Below, piece after piece: positions 33,897 to 44,410 of a stretch of 64,000 bases of DNA. The position numbers and the translations under genes were made by a program. The DNA lies in contig NC_053150.1 in the NCBI RefSeq assembly GCF_016808335.1, positions 25,874,538 through 25,938,537 of the forward strand. Reading direction: 5' to 3'. The notes under the pieces were generated by a model. That model was not told where the DNA came from. It did not search any database and saw only the letters and a program-made list of their open reading frames with translations. The first letter of the stretch is position 1. Each line of letters starts with the position of its first letter. Origin of the DNA: Panicum virgatum (Eukaryota > Streptophyta > Magnoliopsida > Poales > Poaceae).

Positions 33897-33905
33897 TTCC
33901 CAATT
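33897..33905. repeat. 9-bp target duplication TTCCCAATT, right copy
   Basis: It is an exact match to 32728-32736. Counting one copy as original sequence, the LINE-1 ORF1 frame continues across the site. Confidence 0.92.
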
Positions 33906-34464
33906 TGGTGCACCATTGCTCCAAAGGTGAAAATAGACATCAAAACAAGAGCCAATGAATCTTCTCAGGTTGTAAATTTTGAAACCCACTGCTTTGCAAG
34001 ACACAGAAAACCGAAAGTGTCGTTCACTTTGAAAAGTGACATGAAAACCATCAGCTGATCCTCCCAAACAGGATTGTAACATAAGAGTTGCCGAGATGAA
34101 CATCCCAGCAAGTGTCAACATCAAGCCCAAGGTAACATTTGAAAAGCTCAGCTATCCGGCACTTTCCCCTACCACTATGTGTGTATAGCTGGTAGACTCT
34201 ACCATAAGGTATCCCGAGGGAGTCATGGAGAACCTCTTGATAAAAGTCAAGAACACTTTCATACTCGCGGACTTCGTAGTCCTTGATATGGAGGGACATC
34301 TTGAGATTCCGCTCATACTTGGGTGACCATTCCTGAGAGCCGCAAATGCCAGAATTGATGTTGAAAAAGAGAAAATCAGGCTTCGTATCATGAGAAAAAC
34401 CATGAAATTCCAGTTTCAGAACAAGAGGGAATTGTTTCTGATTCATGAAGATAGCGAGAAGCAA
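33906..34464 (-). pseudogene. LINE-1 ORF1, N-terminal part
   Basis: The start is taken at Met 34464. The segment carries an N-terminal domain rich in aromatic residues (ending around GAPNWE at the MULE). A frameshift near 34,050 divides it; the downstream frame agrees with the part beyond the MULE once the 1169 inserted bases are discounted. I do not recognise a named domain in it. Confidence 0.65.
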
Positions 34465-34479
34465 GGGTTATGGGCTGAG

Positions 34480-34484
34480 CCCGG
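34480..34484. repeat. Target-site duplication CCCGG, left copy of solo LTR
   Basis: It matches 35957-35961 and directly precedes TGTTGGCGG. Confidence 0.75.
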
Positions 34485-35956
34485 TGTTGGCGGTCGATAT
34501 CGATGATTTTCGCCGCCAACGCTCCACCTGATTTCATGAAATATAGGCCCTAACCATGACATAACCATTATTACTAATGAGTTCCACAAGTTTTGGTGTT
34601 TATTTGACCTCAGGAACAATATATCCAAATTTGACCCAAAACGAACGCTGTTTGGACTGGAAGGCCCGAATCCGGCCGACCGGCATACTTTCGGTGGAAT
34701 CTTGGCATGAAACTTACCAAAGTCACATAGAGGGAGAATTCAAGCCATTTCAATGGGTTGAACCCAGAAATACACAACTTGGACCCAGAAGGCTTGGACC
34801 CATATTCAAAAGAGAAGCCAACCTGTGCCATGATCAAGTATGCAACATATACCCTATCCAGGATTGATCCACGGTCAGAGAGGAACGTGACGGTGCAACG
34901 GAGGACCGAGAGGCCGCCAGAGGTAGGCCGCCCGGCCCAAGATGAGGTCGGTTGATCAAACCGCCTGAAGAACCAACGCCCAGAGGAGATCAGGACCGTC
35001 CCACGAAAAGGCGGTGCCATGTGGAGACAGGGCCAGGCCGCCCGGCCCCACTCTGCGGCCTCTGGTGCTCCGCTTTCGCGTGAAGATCAGGCACCGCCTC
35101 TACAACTGCTTACAACCGGCGCTACCTGAAATAACCGTCGAGAACCGACCTTGGCACACTATAAATAGGACCCTTCACCTCACTTGTAACACACACCTTG
35201 GGAGCTTGAGTGCCTCACAATTTCAGTTTCATCCTTAGTAGAATAGGGAGAGTGTGAGGTGAGAGCTTTGGCGAAAGCCGGGCTAAAGAGACGGAGTCGA
35301 GTTCTTTCAACCTTACCCCATCTGGTGCCTACCTCAGGGGAATCTTATAATCGAGTAAGTTTTCGTCGCTTATCTTTAGTTTCTCGCTAGTTTACTTTTT
35401 ACTTAAGTTACTTGCTTAGTTGTTCCCTTTGATCTGTGGGATCCCTTGTCTGCGTGGATAGCAAGTTCTATCTATTTGGGGTTTCTTCTTGCCTTAGCGC
35501 GAGGCAGAAGTCAGTGACTCGATACTTTAGGTATGGTGCTTAGGCTTGGTAGTTACCTCGGGTTGTGTTCCACCCCACGGTACTGCAGTGGTAGGTGGCA
35601 AGTGGTGACAGATTTGTCCATCCCTAGTAGTCCACTACGTTCGGGTGCTTTCATAGTAGTAGTTGCCGAAGGTACGTTGGGCCCCCTCTCATCCCTTTCT
35701 GAGCCCTTTGCTTAGGCCTCCGAAGCAGATCAGGTTAGTAGCTTTTCAATTAATCTTAGTAATTAGGATTCTATCTGGAGATAAGCCTTCTACCCTCGTA
35801 CCTCTGCTCCTTAGCGGGTCCGGCTGAATCGCTTCAGACCACTAGTCGAAGCTATCGTTCCTTGGATTCGATATCTCAGGCTTACTCACCTGGTGAAAGC
35901 TACAATCGGTCTCTATGCACTTGCGGAGTAATTCATTAGGCTAAGGGGTGCCAACA
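34485..35956 (+). repeat. Solo LTR (Athila/Tat-like) with promoter
   Basis: The 1472 bp start TGTTGGCGGTCG and end AAGGGGTGCCAACA, inside a CCCGG duplication. No internal region or second LTR of the same family is adjacent, as expected after LTR-LTR recombination. A TATA box (CTATAAATAGGA, 35159-35170) marks plus-strand orientation. The LTR at 37648-39165 is a different family. Confidence 0.8.
35159..35170 (+). promoter_or_regulatory. TATA box of the solo LTR
   Basis: CTATAAATAGGA in the middle of the LTR is followed by a pyrimidine-rich start region (ACCCTTCACCTCACTTG). Confidence 0.65.
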
Positions 35957-35961
35957 CCCGG
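35957..35961. repeat. Target-site duplication CCCGG, right copy of solo LTR
   Basis: It is identical to 34480-34484 and directly follows GCCAACA. Confidence 0.75.
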
Positions 35962-35968
35962 TTGGGAG

Positions 35969-36346
35969 AATTGGGACATTTATCACTCTCCTTCCGAGCC
36001 TGCCTGGGAAGATTGGGAGATTCGTGATCCCCCAACTGAGCCAGTAGAAGACGACAAGGAGATTCCTGTTTTCATAACCAACACTGTATGGGAAGATCTG
36101 GAGATCGTCTACCCTACACCCGAGGATCCTACTCCTGCGCCATCTATGCCACCAAAGAAAACCAAGAAGGTATGGCACAAGAAGAAGAAGACGTCATTGC
36201 CCGCTACTACTTCTCCAAGTACGGATGAAACGACCTCAACCAAATCAGGTATGGAGAAAGGTCCTGCTTTTTGGACCCTAAACCAAGAGCTAGCTTGTGG
36301 GAGGTTCCCTCCCTTAAGTCAACTGTATCCTTTTAGTTGTTTTTGA
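35969..36346 (+). CDS. Small acidic/basic ORF in the LARD-like element
   Basis: About 125 codons are open to TGA at 36344-36346. The first half repeats a Trp-Glu-Asp motif (WENWDI, WEDWEI, WEDLEI) spaced among acidic and proline residues. The second half is Lys/Thr-rich (KKKKTS). I recognise no family. The left edge is uncertain because the solo LTR and LINE-1 end here; a Met at 35948 lies inside the solo LTR. It may be a remnant of a larger N-terminal gag-like product. Confidence 0.4.
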   Translation, partial: NWDIYHSPSEPAWEDWEIRDPPTEPVEDDKEIPVFITNTVWEDLEIVYPTPEDPTPAPSMPPKKTKKVWHKKKKTSLPATTSPSTDETTSTKSGMEKGPAFWTLNQELACGRFPPLSQLYPFSCF

Positions 36347-37634
36347 ATAAATTTGATAAAAACTCTCAAACAAATAAATATTTAGTGCTTTATTTCCCTT
36401 TTCTCATGCACGGTAAGAATGTTTTAATTTCTCTTGAAGGTGAAAGGATGAGTTTTGCTTTGTTCTGCCTTGTCTGTTATGTCTAGTTTTTGGCCAAAAG
36501 AGTTCTCTTAAGTTTAAGTCTGTTGGGTTTGTAAATGCTTTGCCATGAACCTGAAAGTTTGCGGGTTGCATATGTTTGACCCTAATCTAAGTTGTTGTTA
36601 GTATATATATGGTAAATAAAGTTATGCAACCTTGTTCTAGTGATGCTTGAAATCTGGAGTTTTTGTTTTCAAAAAGTTCAAAAAGGCAAGTTCCTCAGTG
36701 ATAAGCAAGTCCTACCAGAGCCATATGTCATATACCATGAGAAACCTTATACATATGCTGCTTGTCATTCTATTGAGTTTGGTCAAATTGTGTGACCCTA
36801 GTGAGAATCTCTTCATGCTTTCTTGATCATAAGCACGTACACATAACCATCCACTTGCGACATTCCTACACTGGGAATTAGCTTCATCACCATCCACCAA
36901 TAAATGCTCCATGTTTTTGGCAACATCTCTCTTAGAACATCCTGAAATAATATACAGTGTTAAATTATGGTTTCCCCAAAAGATGGCATGCCAAAGAAGC
37001 ATGCCCCCCCTCCCCACAAAAAAAGGAAAGGGGTAACCATGTCTAGATTTTTTTATATTTTCAAGGGATGATAAAAGAGAGAGATGCTTTAAGGAGTATG
37101 CCATACCACCATGCATTTATCTATTCATCCACACACTTGCACCTTTTGATCGAGATTGCATGACTTGTTTCTCCATGGATCCTCTCTTTGACTTTACAAT
37201 ATATGGGATACAAGTATGCCCTGTTCTTACCCTACCTTGAGCTCCACAAAAAGCTTTACCCATAGTAGGGAAGACTGAAGGCAATTACTGCCTTCGTGAA
37301 GACAATAAAAGTTGAGTGCTTCGAGAGAATCATTCTGGGGAACTTAGCCATGTTTTCAAAAATCTTTAAAAATATCTCCAGATGGATTGCAGATCTAGGA
37401 CAAGTAAGTATTCTTTATGAGACGTTCTAACTCTCAATAGCCCAAGACAAGGAGATAGCTAAAAGCCCCATGGAGGAACAAGGTACTAGAGAAAAGGTAT
37501 GAGAGACAACTCATTTAAGCTTATAGATGAATATCTTTGCTATAGACTATGACATGACAGGTAAGGAAGAGTCAAAGTGATTTTCTGATCAACAACCTGA
37601 TTTGTCCTGCTTTGCTCGGGACGAGCAAAGGACA
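36347..37634 (+). other. Non-coding part of the LARD-like internal region
   Basis: AT-rich sequence without a convincing coding frame. Short ORFs on either strand (for example on minus at 36712-37116) have no recognisable domain. Confidence 0.5.
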
Positions 37635-37647
37635 GCTTGGGGGATCT
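37635..37647 (+). promoter_or_regulatory. Polypurine tract before the LARD-like 3' LTR
   Basis: GCTTGGGGGATCT, with the G run at 37639-37643, ends one base before TGTTGATGCT. AGCTTGGGGGA is the usual form in grass Athila/Tat-type elements. Confidence 0.6.
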
Positions 37648-39165
37648 TGTTGATGCTAAATACCGACCATTTCTAGGCATGAACTTGATCAGAAAATCAG
37701 GAGAGTTTGCATTCCTTACACGCATATTTGTTCAAATAAATCTCTAAATCACACTTCACCTCTAGAAATATGCAAGATGTGTTTTTGAGCTAATATGTAG
37801 GTTGCAAGCACACTTTCGCCTGACAGAAAATATCTGAGCACAGATTCAGGCTCAAATGAACCAAGTGTAGCCCAAGAACCAAGCCAAACCCAGCTAAGAC
37901 AAGCCATGCCACATCTTTTGGACAAAAGGAGGCCCAGAGAAGCCCAACCCGCAGCAGTTGGGGGCGGTTGGCACCCTGGGTGGGCCGGCCGACCACCTGG
38001 TTGGCCAACCCACCCACAGGCCCCACCGCCTTAAGTCTTCAACGTGGCAGCTCCTCATTAGTCCTAGATGTCGGTTCTGCAAGGTAGAGCTATTGCACGG
38101 CCATGCCTCCCTCCTATAAATACAAGGGAGGGGGTAGAGATTAGAACACACACACACAGAGAGACACCACAACTCACCTCACTTACCTGAAGGCACTCTT
38201 GCTTAGTCTATAGGCTTAGTGGAGTTTAGGAGAAGTCTAGGAGTCATCGAGTCCCCGGAGTTGCTCGGGAGTTTTGGTATGGGTTCATCTCTAGTCCTCT
38301 CTTATAATATTCTATCCTTTGTAATAGAATTACACTATGGTTATCGATACCTGCTTGAAGTATGTTCTGAGTTATCGGATATATGCTTCGTGATCTTGTT
38401 GCATTATCATTTGATGCTTGCATTGCATGATTGCCCTGTGCTTGCGATAATTAATATATTGGCCTTAGAACTCTATCAACTGCTCTAGCATTCGTATGTT
38501 TGCTCTAGTGTGATGTCTGTCCATTTGGAGGGTGGGTGCTCCACGCGGGATACTGAGTATCACTTACTAATGTAGATGTAGTGTCTAGACTAGATAAGTG
38601 TTACTAGATGTCACCCTTTCCCACAGTTTGTAGAGATAGCCGGAAGGTGGTGACATCCCTGTCCGAGCCCTAGTAATCCTCCACGTTTGATTTGGGGGGT
38701 AGGAGGTACATAAAGCTGCCTAGGTGAATGGGCTTCTCCCGTCAGCTAGAGAAGCAGTCTTTTGACAATCTAACCATAAGATAGCATAGATATAGCTAGC
38801 CTAGCACATCAGACTCGAGCTCAAACTTCTGTCGTTCTCCCTACCTATAGCATCTTTTATATATTTATCTCTGAGGGTATTTTGTGTATGTGTCACGCTA
38901 CCTCCTACCATGTTATCTATCTTACCCCTATTTATGCAATTGAATATCCAATCTAGATCAGTTTATGAACTAGCCTATGTACTTCCATTGGCCGCCTTCC
39001 CTGCGGAAATATAAATGACACCCCGGTATACTCCTGGGTAAAATGCTACAACGGCATTCCATGCGCTTGCGGGTTTATTCGTGGTTTATGAAATACCTGC
39101 CACCCCCTTGGCGTCTGCGGGCGTCATCGCTGCTCGGTCAGTGGTGACGTTGGTGGGCGCCAACA
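37648..39165 (+). repeat. 3' LTR of the LARD-like element
   Basis: The 1518 bp start TGTTGATGCTAAATACC and end GGTGGGCGCCAACA. A TATAAATA box is at 38115-38122, followed by an (AC)n run near 38146-38158. The right flank at 39166 is LINE-2 coding sequence; its first five bases, CTTAT, should recur at the left end of this element, outside the window. Confidence 0.75.
38115..38122 (+). promoter_or_regulatory. TATA box of the LARD-like LTR
   Basis: TATAAATA is preceded by CTCCC and lies about 470 bases into the LTR. It fixes the plus orientation. Confidence 0.6.
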
Positions 39166-40240
39166 CTTATCATGGCGATTCCAGTTCATGCTGACATGGA
39201 AGATGTTGTGTTGTGGCACCATGACAGCAAGGGAGACTTTAGTGTGCGGTCAGCATACAAAGTATGAAGAGCTTATGAGAAGAGAGCATGTACGAGGGGT
39301 GTTGCTTCTTCATCTAGTGCTAGTAATAATATGGAGGCATTTCCCTTGAAGAGATTGTGGGCTTTGAAATGCCCAGGAAAAATCAAACACCACCTTTTGA
39401 GGCTGACTCATAATAGCCTAGCGATTAGAAAGGAGCTCGCCCGAAGAGACATGGAATTGGATACAAAGTGTGTAATGTGCATCAGACTTGATGAGGATGG
39501 TGCGCACCTATTTTTCAAGTGCAAATGGGCTGCGAAAATTTTATCTTGGAAGGGAAATTGTCAGCGGCTGAAGTGATGAAATATATTTTGGGTATAGAGA
39601 AACGTGAGCAGATGGTAATTGTTACTTTCTTATGGCTATGGTGGCTAGAAAAAACAGAGTCTGAGAAGGCGAGAGGAGAAAATTAGTGGAGGGTGCCTTT
39701 ATGTGCAAGCAATATGCATCTGAATACCTGAGCATCTGCAAGCAAAATTCGGAGCCAATATAGGTGACCAAACATGTGTGGAAGCGACAGGGTTGGGTTA
39801 AAATCAACTCGTACGGTGCCTTGTCTAAAAACTCAGGCGAGGGAGGTTGGGGGTGATAATCAAAGATGAGATGGGAGAGGTCGTGAAAGCTGTTGCCAAA
39901 AAATTAACAAGACTCTTAGATGCTTTCCAGTCAGAGGTTAGCTGGGGTGATGCTTGCAGAAGAGGTGGGTACTGAAAGTACTGTTGTTGAAACTGACTCC
40001 CTAGTGCCCAAACAGGCGTTGCAAAACTCGACACGTCGTCTGGCGACCATTGGTGGTGTAATCTGTGAAACTCAGGTTTTGCTAGCTACAAATTTTAGCT
40101 CCTTTGTTATTGAATATGTCCCTAGATCATGTAATATGGTGGCTCATGCCCTAGCAGCAATTGGTTGTAAGTGTCCTCCGAGTGTTGGTCTCCGTTTGGG
40201 AGAGCACTCCAACATTTGTCATGGACCTCGTGGCCAGTGA
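39166..40240 (+). pseudogene. LINE-2 ORF2: zinc-binding region (zf-RVT type) and C-terminal RNase H
   Basis: The zf-RVT-type region has the Trp-Ala-Leu-Lys-Cys-Pro-Gly-Lys-Ile-Lys-His start (about 39346) and Cys/His ligands in TKCVMC and HLFFKC. The RNase H part is marked by WVKINSYGALS near 39797, where the first catalytic Asp is replaced, and by a late VPRSCNMVAHALA near 40119-40157. Frameshifts and stops break the frame between 39,260 and 40,000. Confidence 0.72.
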
Positions 40241-40289
40241 TCATGCTATGTCTGTTCGTTAATGGAAAGTAATTTTCCACAAAAAAAAA
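39166..40289 (+). mobile_element. LINE-2: 3' end of a plant LINE (ORF2 C-terminus and poly(A))
   Basis: It begins in mid-frame at the LARD-like LTR edge, carries the zinc-binding and RNase H regions of a plant LINE ORF2, and ends in a short poly(A) run at about 40280-40289. The upstream part of the LINE must lie on the far side of the LARD-like element, left of the window. Confidence 0.75.
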
Positions 40290-41184
40290 CAGTGAACCAT
40301 TAATATGTTGGTGTTGCGGTTGTGGCGGTAATCCCGAGCTTCTTGGTCCTCGCCGTTGACAATATCGGAGTCGGAGGAGACAACGGAGACCTAGCATCAT
40401 TCTGATGAGGTGATGCGGTTAGGTGGGAGGGTAAACAATGCCTCCTGGAACCCATTGTCTAGTCTAGAGATCGACTCAGATCTGATCTAGTCAGCGCTAG
40501 GCTTGACCAAATCAGTAAGGCAAAAATTCCCCATCGATACTTAGATTTGATTCAAGTATATAGCCGAGTTGTTACGCAAGCTGAAGGGGTGTCGGTCTGG
40601 GTCGTCTGGATAGCACAGGATGCTTTTGCCAAGTTATACATACTCAGCGATGGAGCAGCCGACTCAATCTATCTTGGAGATAAGATCATGGGCACTGATG
40701 GAGGGGTGACGGGTCGCCCTATTGTGGCTAAAGGCCACATCACTAATCTCGTGTTCGGAAACCCAACGAGTGATGAAGCTTGGGAGGGTCAGATCGGTTG
40801 CCGAGACGCTGGTGGTTGGACTCCAAGGAGTCATCATCTCCGGGCAAATGATGAAGGTGGAGACGCTGGCAGTGGCCTCAATCTGCAGCGTGACTTGAGC
40901 AGAGAGGAAGACGTCACGGTCGGATGCCATCAAACTCATCGCAAGGACTCCTAAGAATCCCCCAACCTAGCACACCAACTGTCAGATTTTGTGCCCAGTA
41001 GAGGATTAAGAAGACCCGCAATTCCTCCTAAAACTAAATCACTTGTTCCTTTTCTAGCCTCTGCCTTGGATCCTCTTCTTTTGCATGAGATAGAAATACG
41101 GAATTCTAGAAATCGAGGGTTTTTTTTCTAACTTGATGGTAAGAAATCCGAAGATCTAGAAATTCATTTCATACAATTGAACCT
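40290..41184. other. Unassigned sequence between LINE-2 and an LTR
   Basis: A 135-codon plus-strand frame at 40547-40954 and a shorter minus frame have no recognisable domain. CACACCAACTGTCAGATTTTG near 40972-40992 resembles the PBS/LTR edge of a minus-strand Tat-type element, so an old retrotransposon remnant is possible. I see nothing else I can name. Confidence 0.3.
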
Positions 41185-42270
41185 TGTTGATGGTCCTTAA
41201 GTGTTAAAATCAACCGTCAACTCCTGCAGCTTTTAATAATATTTCTTCACCAAATTTAGTTGTAGGGCTTATGGCTAATCATTTTCCACAAGTTTTTGTG
41301 AATTATGATTTGTAGTCACTCGTAAGTGAAATACAAAGGAAAACACAAGTGAACACATAAGAAATGCACAGAAGATCCTATCTTGCGTTTCACTTACAAA
41401 AGGGCCCACAAACTAGAGGAAACGGGCGCGCGAAAGCAAATACACCCAAGGGATAAGTTTATAGAGCCCATCTGTTAGCCAACCAGGGAAGGCAGAGTTG
41501 GGAAGGTGCCACCTGGTGGTCGGCCGACCCCCAGGGTCGCCCGAACCCAGATAGGCTCCCGTCTACGTGCGGTTTGGCAGGAGATTTGATCTTATCCGCT
41601 AGAAGGCGGTGCCCACATGTTTCCTTATTAGTTTTTTGCATGAACCGACCTCCTTAGGCTATAAAAGGTGCCTCCCTCACCCCCTCATTTCAACCATTAA
41701 TTCCACACAACTCATTTGGAGGAGAAGAGTAGAGGGGCTCCACCCACTTGTATCATTAGCTTAGGGAGTGTGTGAGGAGGAAGTGCGGTGAAGAGTCGAA
41801 CTTGTCGGCGTCTCTTCAGCCTTGTACTTCGACAGATACAATTCTCTTGGAGTAAGTATCTGAGTTCAACTATTGGTGAGTTCTAGCTTATGTTATTCTC
41901 TTGTTTTCATTCATTTGCGGGTTCATCGTCCGTTCTCATAGCGGATGCTTTAGTAGAGGGCCCCTGATAAAGACAGGTAAACCCTGATCAACTGTAGAGC
42001 AGTAATTGAAGGATTAGACGTGGTGTCTAGGCCCTATATTACTTTTGTTTATTGCGAGCCCCATAGTGTTGAGGGGTAGACGGCAGGTGGTGATAGCCCT
42101 GTCCGTTCGCTATGGAGACAGTCCACGTGGTTAGTGCATTCCCCCCACGTTCAGGTTCGTAATAGACAATGGTCAGACCGTTGCTTGAAGTAAACGAGCG
42201 AAAACTTGAGTTTATCTTTCTTTGAGCATATCCTTTGGATTAGAACCACACTGCTGTTGACAGGCATCGC
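41185..42270 (+). repeat. LTR-like segment (Athila type), 3' boundary uncertain
   Basis: It starts TGTTGATGGTCCTTAAGTG, close to the start of the Athila LTR at 52480 (TGTTGGCGCTCCTTAAGTA). A TATAAAAG box lies at 41660-41667. The expected CA end with the inverted terminus is missing, so it is probably truncated near 42,270. Confidence 0.5.
41660..41667 (+). promoter_or_regulatory. TATA box of the LTR-like segment
   Basis: TATAAAAG is followed by GTGCCTCCCTCACCCCCTC, a pyrimidine-rich likely start region. Confidence 0.5.
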
Positions 42271-42285
42271 CACCAGGTTTGTTAG

Positions 42286-42365
42286 TTCCAGGCAACGGTG
42301 CCAGAATTCCTTTGGTGTTTAGCTGAACGATTATAGAAAAAGATCTGCAAGCGCACAGCTATACC
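42286..42365 (-). repeat. Fragment of a minus-strand Athila-like element (PBS and LTR end)
   Basis: On minus, 42303-42286 reads TGGCACCGTTGCCTGGAA, an Athila-type PBS (tRNA-Asp like). The adjacent 42316-42365 reads as an LTR end, including the GCAAGCGCACAGCTATACC stretch common in such LTRs. Tat-2 begins at 42366 and cuts the LTR. Confidence 0.55.
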
Positions 42366-43110
42366 TGTCGGTGTTTACTGCCAAGCCTACTTAGGGATAC
42401 CCTTAGCAGTAGGATTGTAGGTAGGGATCGACTGCTCTGGAAGTCGATGGTGCAAGGAACACAAGGATTTAGATAGGTTCAGGCCGCGAGTTGCGTAATA
42501 CCCTATGTCATGTGTGGTTGTTTGTATTGCCTTAGGTGTTGATGTCTTTTGAGGGGGTCCCTGCCCACCCTTATATACTCCGGGGGGACAGGGTTACATG
42601 GAAAATCCTAGCGGAGTACAGTTAGAGTCCTACTACAACACAATCGGGTAGTTTCTTTTGTACTACAGCTAGTTCTACACCTATTCGGGTAGTTACAAGA
42701 GAAGTAAGGACATCCATGTGCTATCCCTTACTCTAGAATATTCTATGTCTATGAGCAGTCCCGCTGCCCCGGGTCTGACAAGCCCTCGAGCTCTTCTAGC
42801 CGAATCCTATAGGCGTCGAGTACTTGGCAGGGCGTCTTCGAGTACTTCAAGTAGTCATAACATCACTCTGGTTGCTTCTAGGCCTTCATTCAGGTACTTC
42901 GAGTAGTCTTCCAAGTATTCCTGGTTGCTTCGAGACTGTGAGGTGCTCATGCCCCGAAATCTTGATCATATATGGTGCGGGAAGTACTCGCGCTCCATAT
43001 GGAGTAGTCCCTGAGCCTTAGGTTGAATCGTAGAATCAGGCTGAGGGTCACTTCAGTCTTTTTCTTTCTTTATTTTCCAAAAAAATTGAAAAATAAATCT
43101 CTGATGCACA
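42366..43110 (-). repeat. Tat-2 3' LTR
   Basis: On plus it starts TGTCGGTGTTTACTGCC and ends CTGATGCACA, about 745 bp. On minus a TATATAAG box lies at 42577-42570. The inner border is taken from the adjoining PPT and is less certain than the outer border. Confidence 0.7.
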
Positions 43111-43131
43111 TATCCCGCTGCCCCCGAGCCT
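43111..43131 (-). promoter_or_regulatory. Polypurine tract of Tat-2
   Basis: On minus it reads AGGCTCGGGGGCAGCGGGATA just before the LTR start. GGCTCGGGGGC is the usual PPT core of grass Tat elements. Confidence 0.7.
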
Positions 43132-44333
43132 TGAAGTTTAAATCTTTCAATTAAGATTAAAGGATCCAAAACTCGTTGCAATCAATCATATCCCGATTTT
43201 TCAAAAACCACTCAGATTAGTCAACGACCGTTGAACTTCCAAATATTCACAAAATTGCCACTCATAATCTTATTAAACCTTGCGGTAACTTTCTAGGGCT
43301 TTTACCCCATTTACTCCTGGCCGCTGCCATTTTTATATCCAAACTTTTCCCAAGCTTTTGCCTTCTCTGTTCTCCTTACACTATCTACTCTCGTAGCCCC
43401 CAAGCCAAAATTACCGCTCATGACACTGAGATGGCTCCCAAAAAAAACAAGTCTAAGCTTGATGTTGAGGAAGTTCCTTATCTCTCCACGGGCTGGCAAA
43501 AGAGCAAAATGTCCAAAACAACTGTGCAAGAATTGGAGAATATAGGCCTGCTCCAGAGTCAAGCTGTGATTTAGTGGCGTGCCACTGAAGGAGAGCATTA
43601 TCCATATGAAGCTACTTTTGAAACCATCATGTTCCGCGATTTCGGAGAATGTGGTCTCGCAATACCTGTCTCAGAATTCTTTCACGCCCATCTTCAATTC
43701 TGGGGAATCCAACTGCATCATTTGACCCCGCAGTCAATCTTGCATATTCCGATATTCACCCATTTTTGTGAAGCATTCCATGGCATCCTCCCTCATTTCC
43801 ATCTTTTCTAGAATTTTTTCATCCTTGTACCAATTCCAAACACTAGTAAACGTGCCATCGTCGGTGGATGTGAGTTAATACTCCATCCTGAGAACCGAGA
43901 CGAGTACTTATCTTATCAACCATCTGGTAAAGGAATTGAGTGGAAAAATTTCTGGTTTCATGTCGGGTACTTTGAATCTCCACTTCCTGAAAGGACTCCT
44001 AGCGCCCCCCAAGTCCAAACAAGTTGGTCAAGTACTGGACCTGGTGGCGGTCAGGTAACATGCCTCCTCGATGCCCTTGCGACGTTGAAGAAGAAAGGAA
44101 TCACTGGAAACCATGTGGTGTTTTCCTTTGTGAGCCGTCTGATTCAACTCCTACAGCGTTGGAAGCATCATGCCTTCAGATATGAAGGCGTAAATGATCC
44201 CACTAGGTTCACTCCAGAGCTAATGACTCGTGCTGAGGTAGTGAGAAGGTGCTGCAAACTACTCGACAACTTTGACGAGTGTTTGATTCTTCCATCGCTC
44301 TTCTGGGCAAGCAATCCACCAGAGAAGTCCTGG

Positions 44334-44410
44334 GTAAGTATCAGTAAATATTATCGAGTACTTGAATGAGTAGTTCCTTCTGCTTTTCTGATGAAGCCAC
44401 TCTCTTGCAG
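44334..44410 (+). other. Candidate intron in the Tat-2 antisense gene
   Basis: Donor TGG|GTAAGTA and acceptor CTCTTGCAG|AAG flank 77 bp. The Trp codon and the following Lys-Asn-Tyr stretch stay in the same frame. Confidence 0.65.

Larger units (their letters stand above)
29144..34484 (-). mobile_element. LINE-1: L1-type non-LTR retrotransposon
   Basis: On minus it reads a long ORF1 with zinc knuckles, a short spacer, then the endonuclease start of ORF2, cut off at 29143 by Tat-1. The rest of ORF2 and the poly(A) tail must lie beyond the left edge. ORF1 is split by the MULE at 32737-33896. The 5' end is near 34484, where the solo LTR begins. Confidence 0.82.
35962..37647 (+). mobile_element. 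Internal region of a probably non-autonomous LTR retrotransposon (LARD-like)
   Basis: This 1.69 kb precedes an LTR and ends with a PPT-like AGCTTGGGGGAT, so it is the 3' internal part of a plus-strand element whose 3' LTR is 37648-39165. It lacks gag or pol motifs apart from one small ORF at its left end. The 5' LTR and PBS are not visible and should lie beyond LINE-1, left of the window. Confidence 0.6.

Noticed and set aside
38146..38160. Short (AC)n run
   Set aside because: A simple microsatellite downstream of an LTR TATA box, with no further structure.
34485..39165. LTRs at 34485 and 37648 as the two ends of one element
   Set aside because: The two LTRs differ in sequence from their first bases. 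The first has its own CCCGG duplication and no PBS follows it.
39331..39576. Host zinc-finger gene
   Set aside because: The Cys/His pattern and neighbouring RNase H and poly(A) match the 3' end of a plant LINE ORF2.
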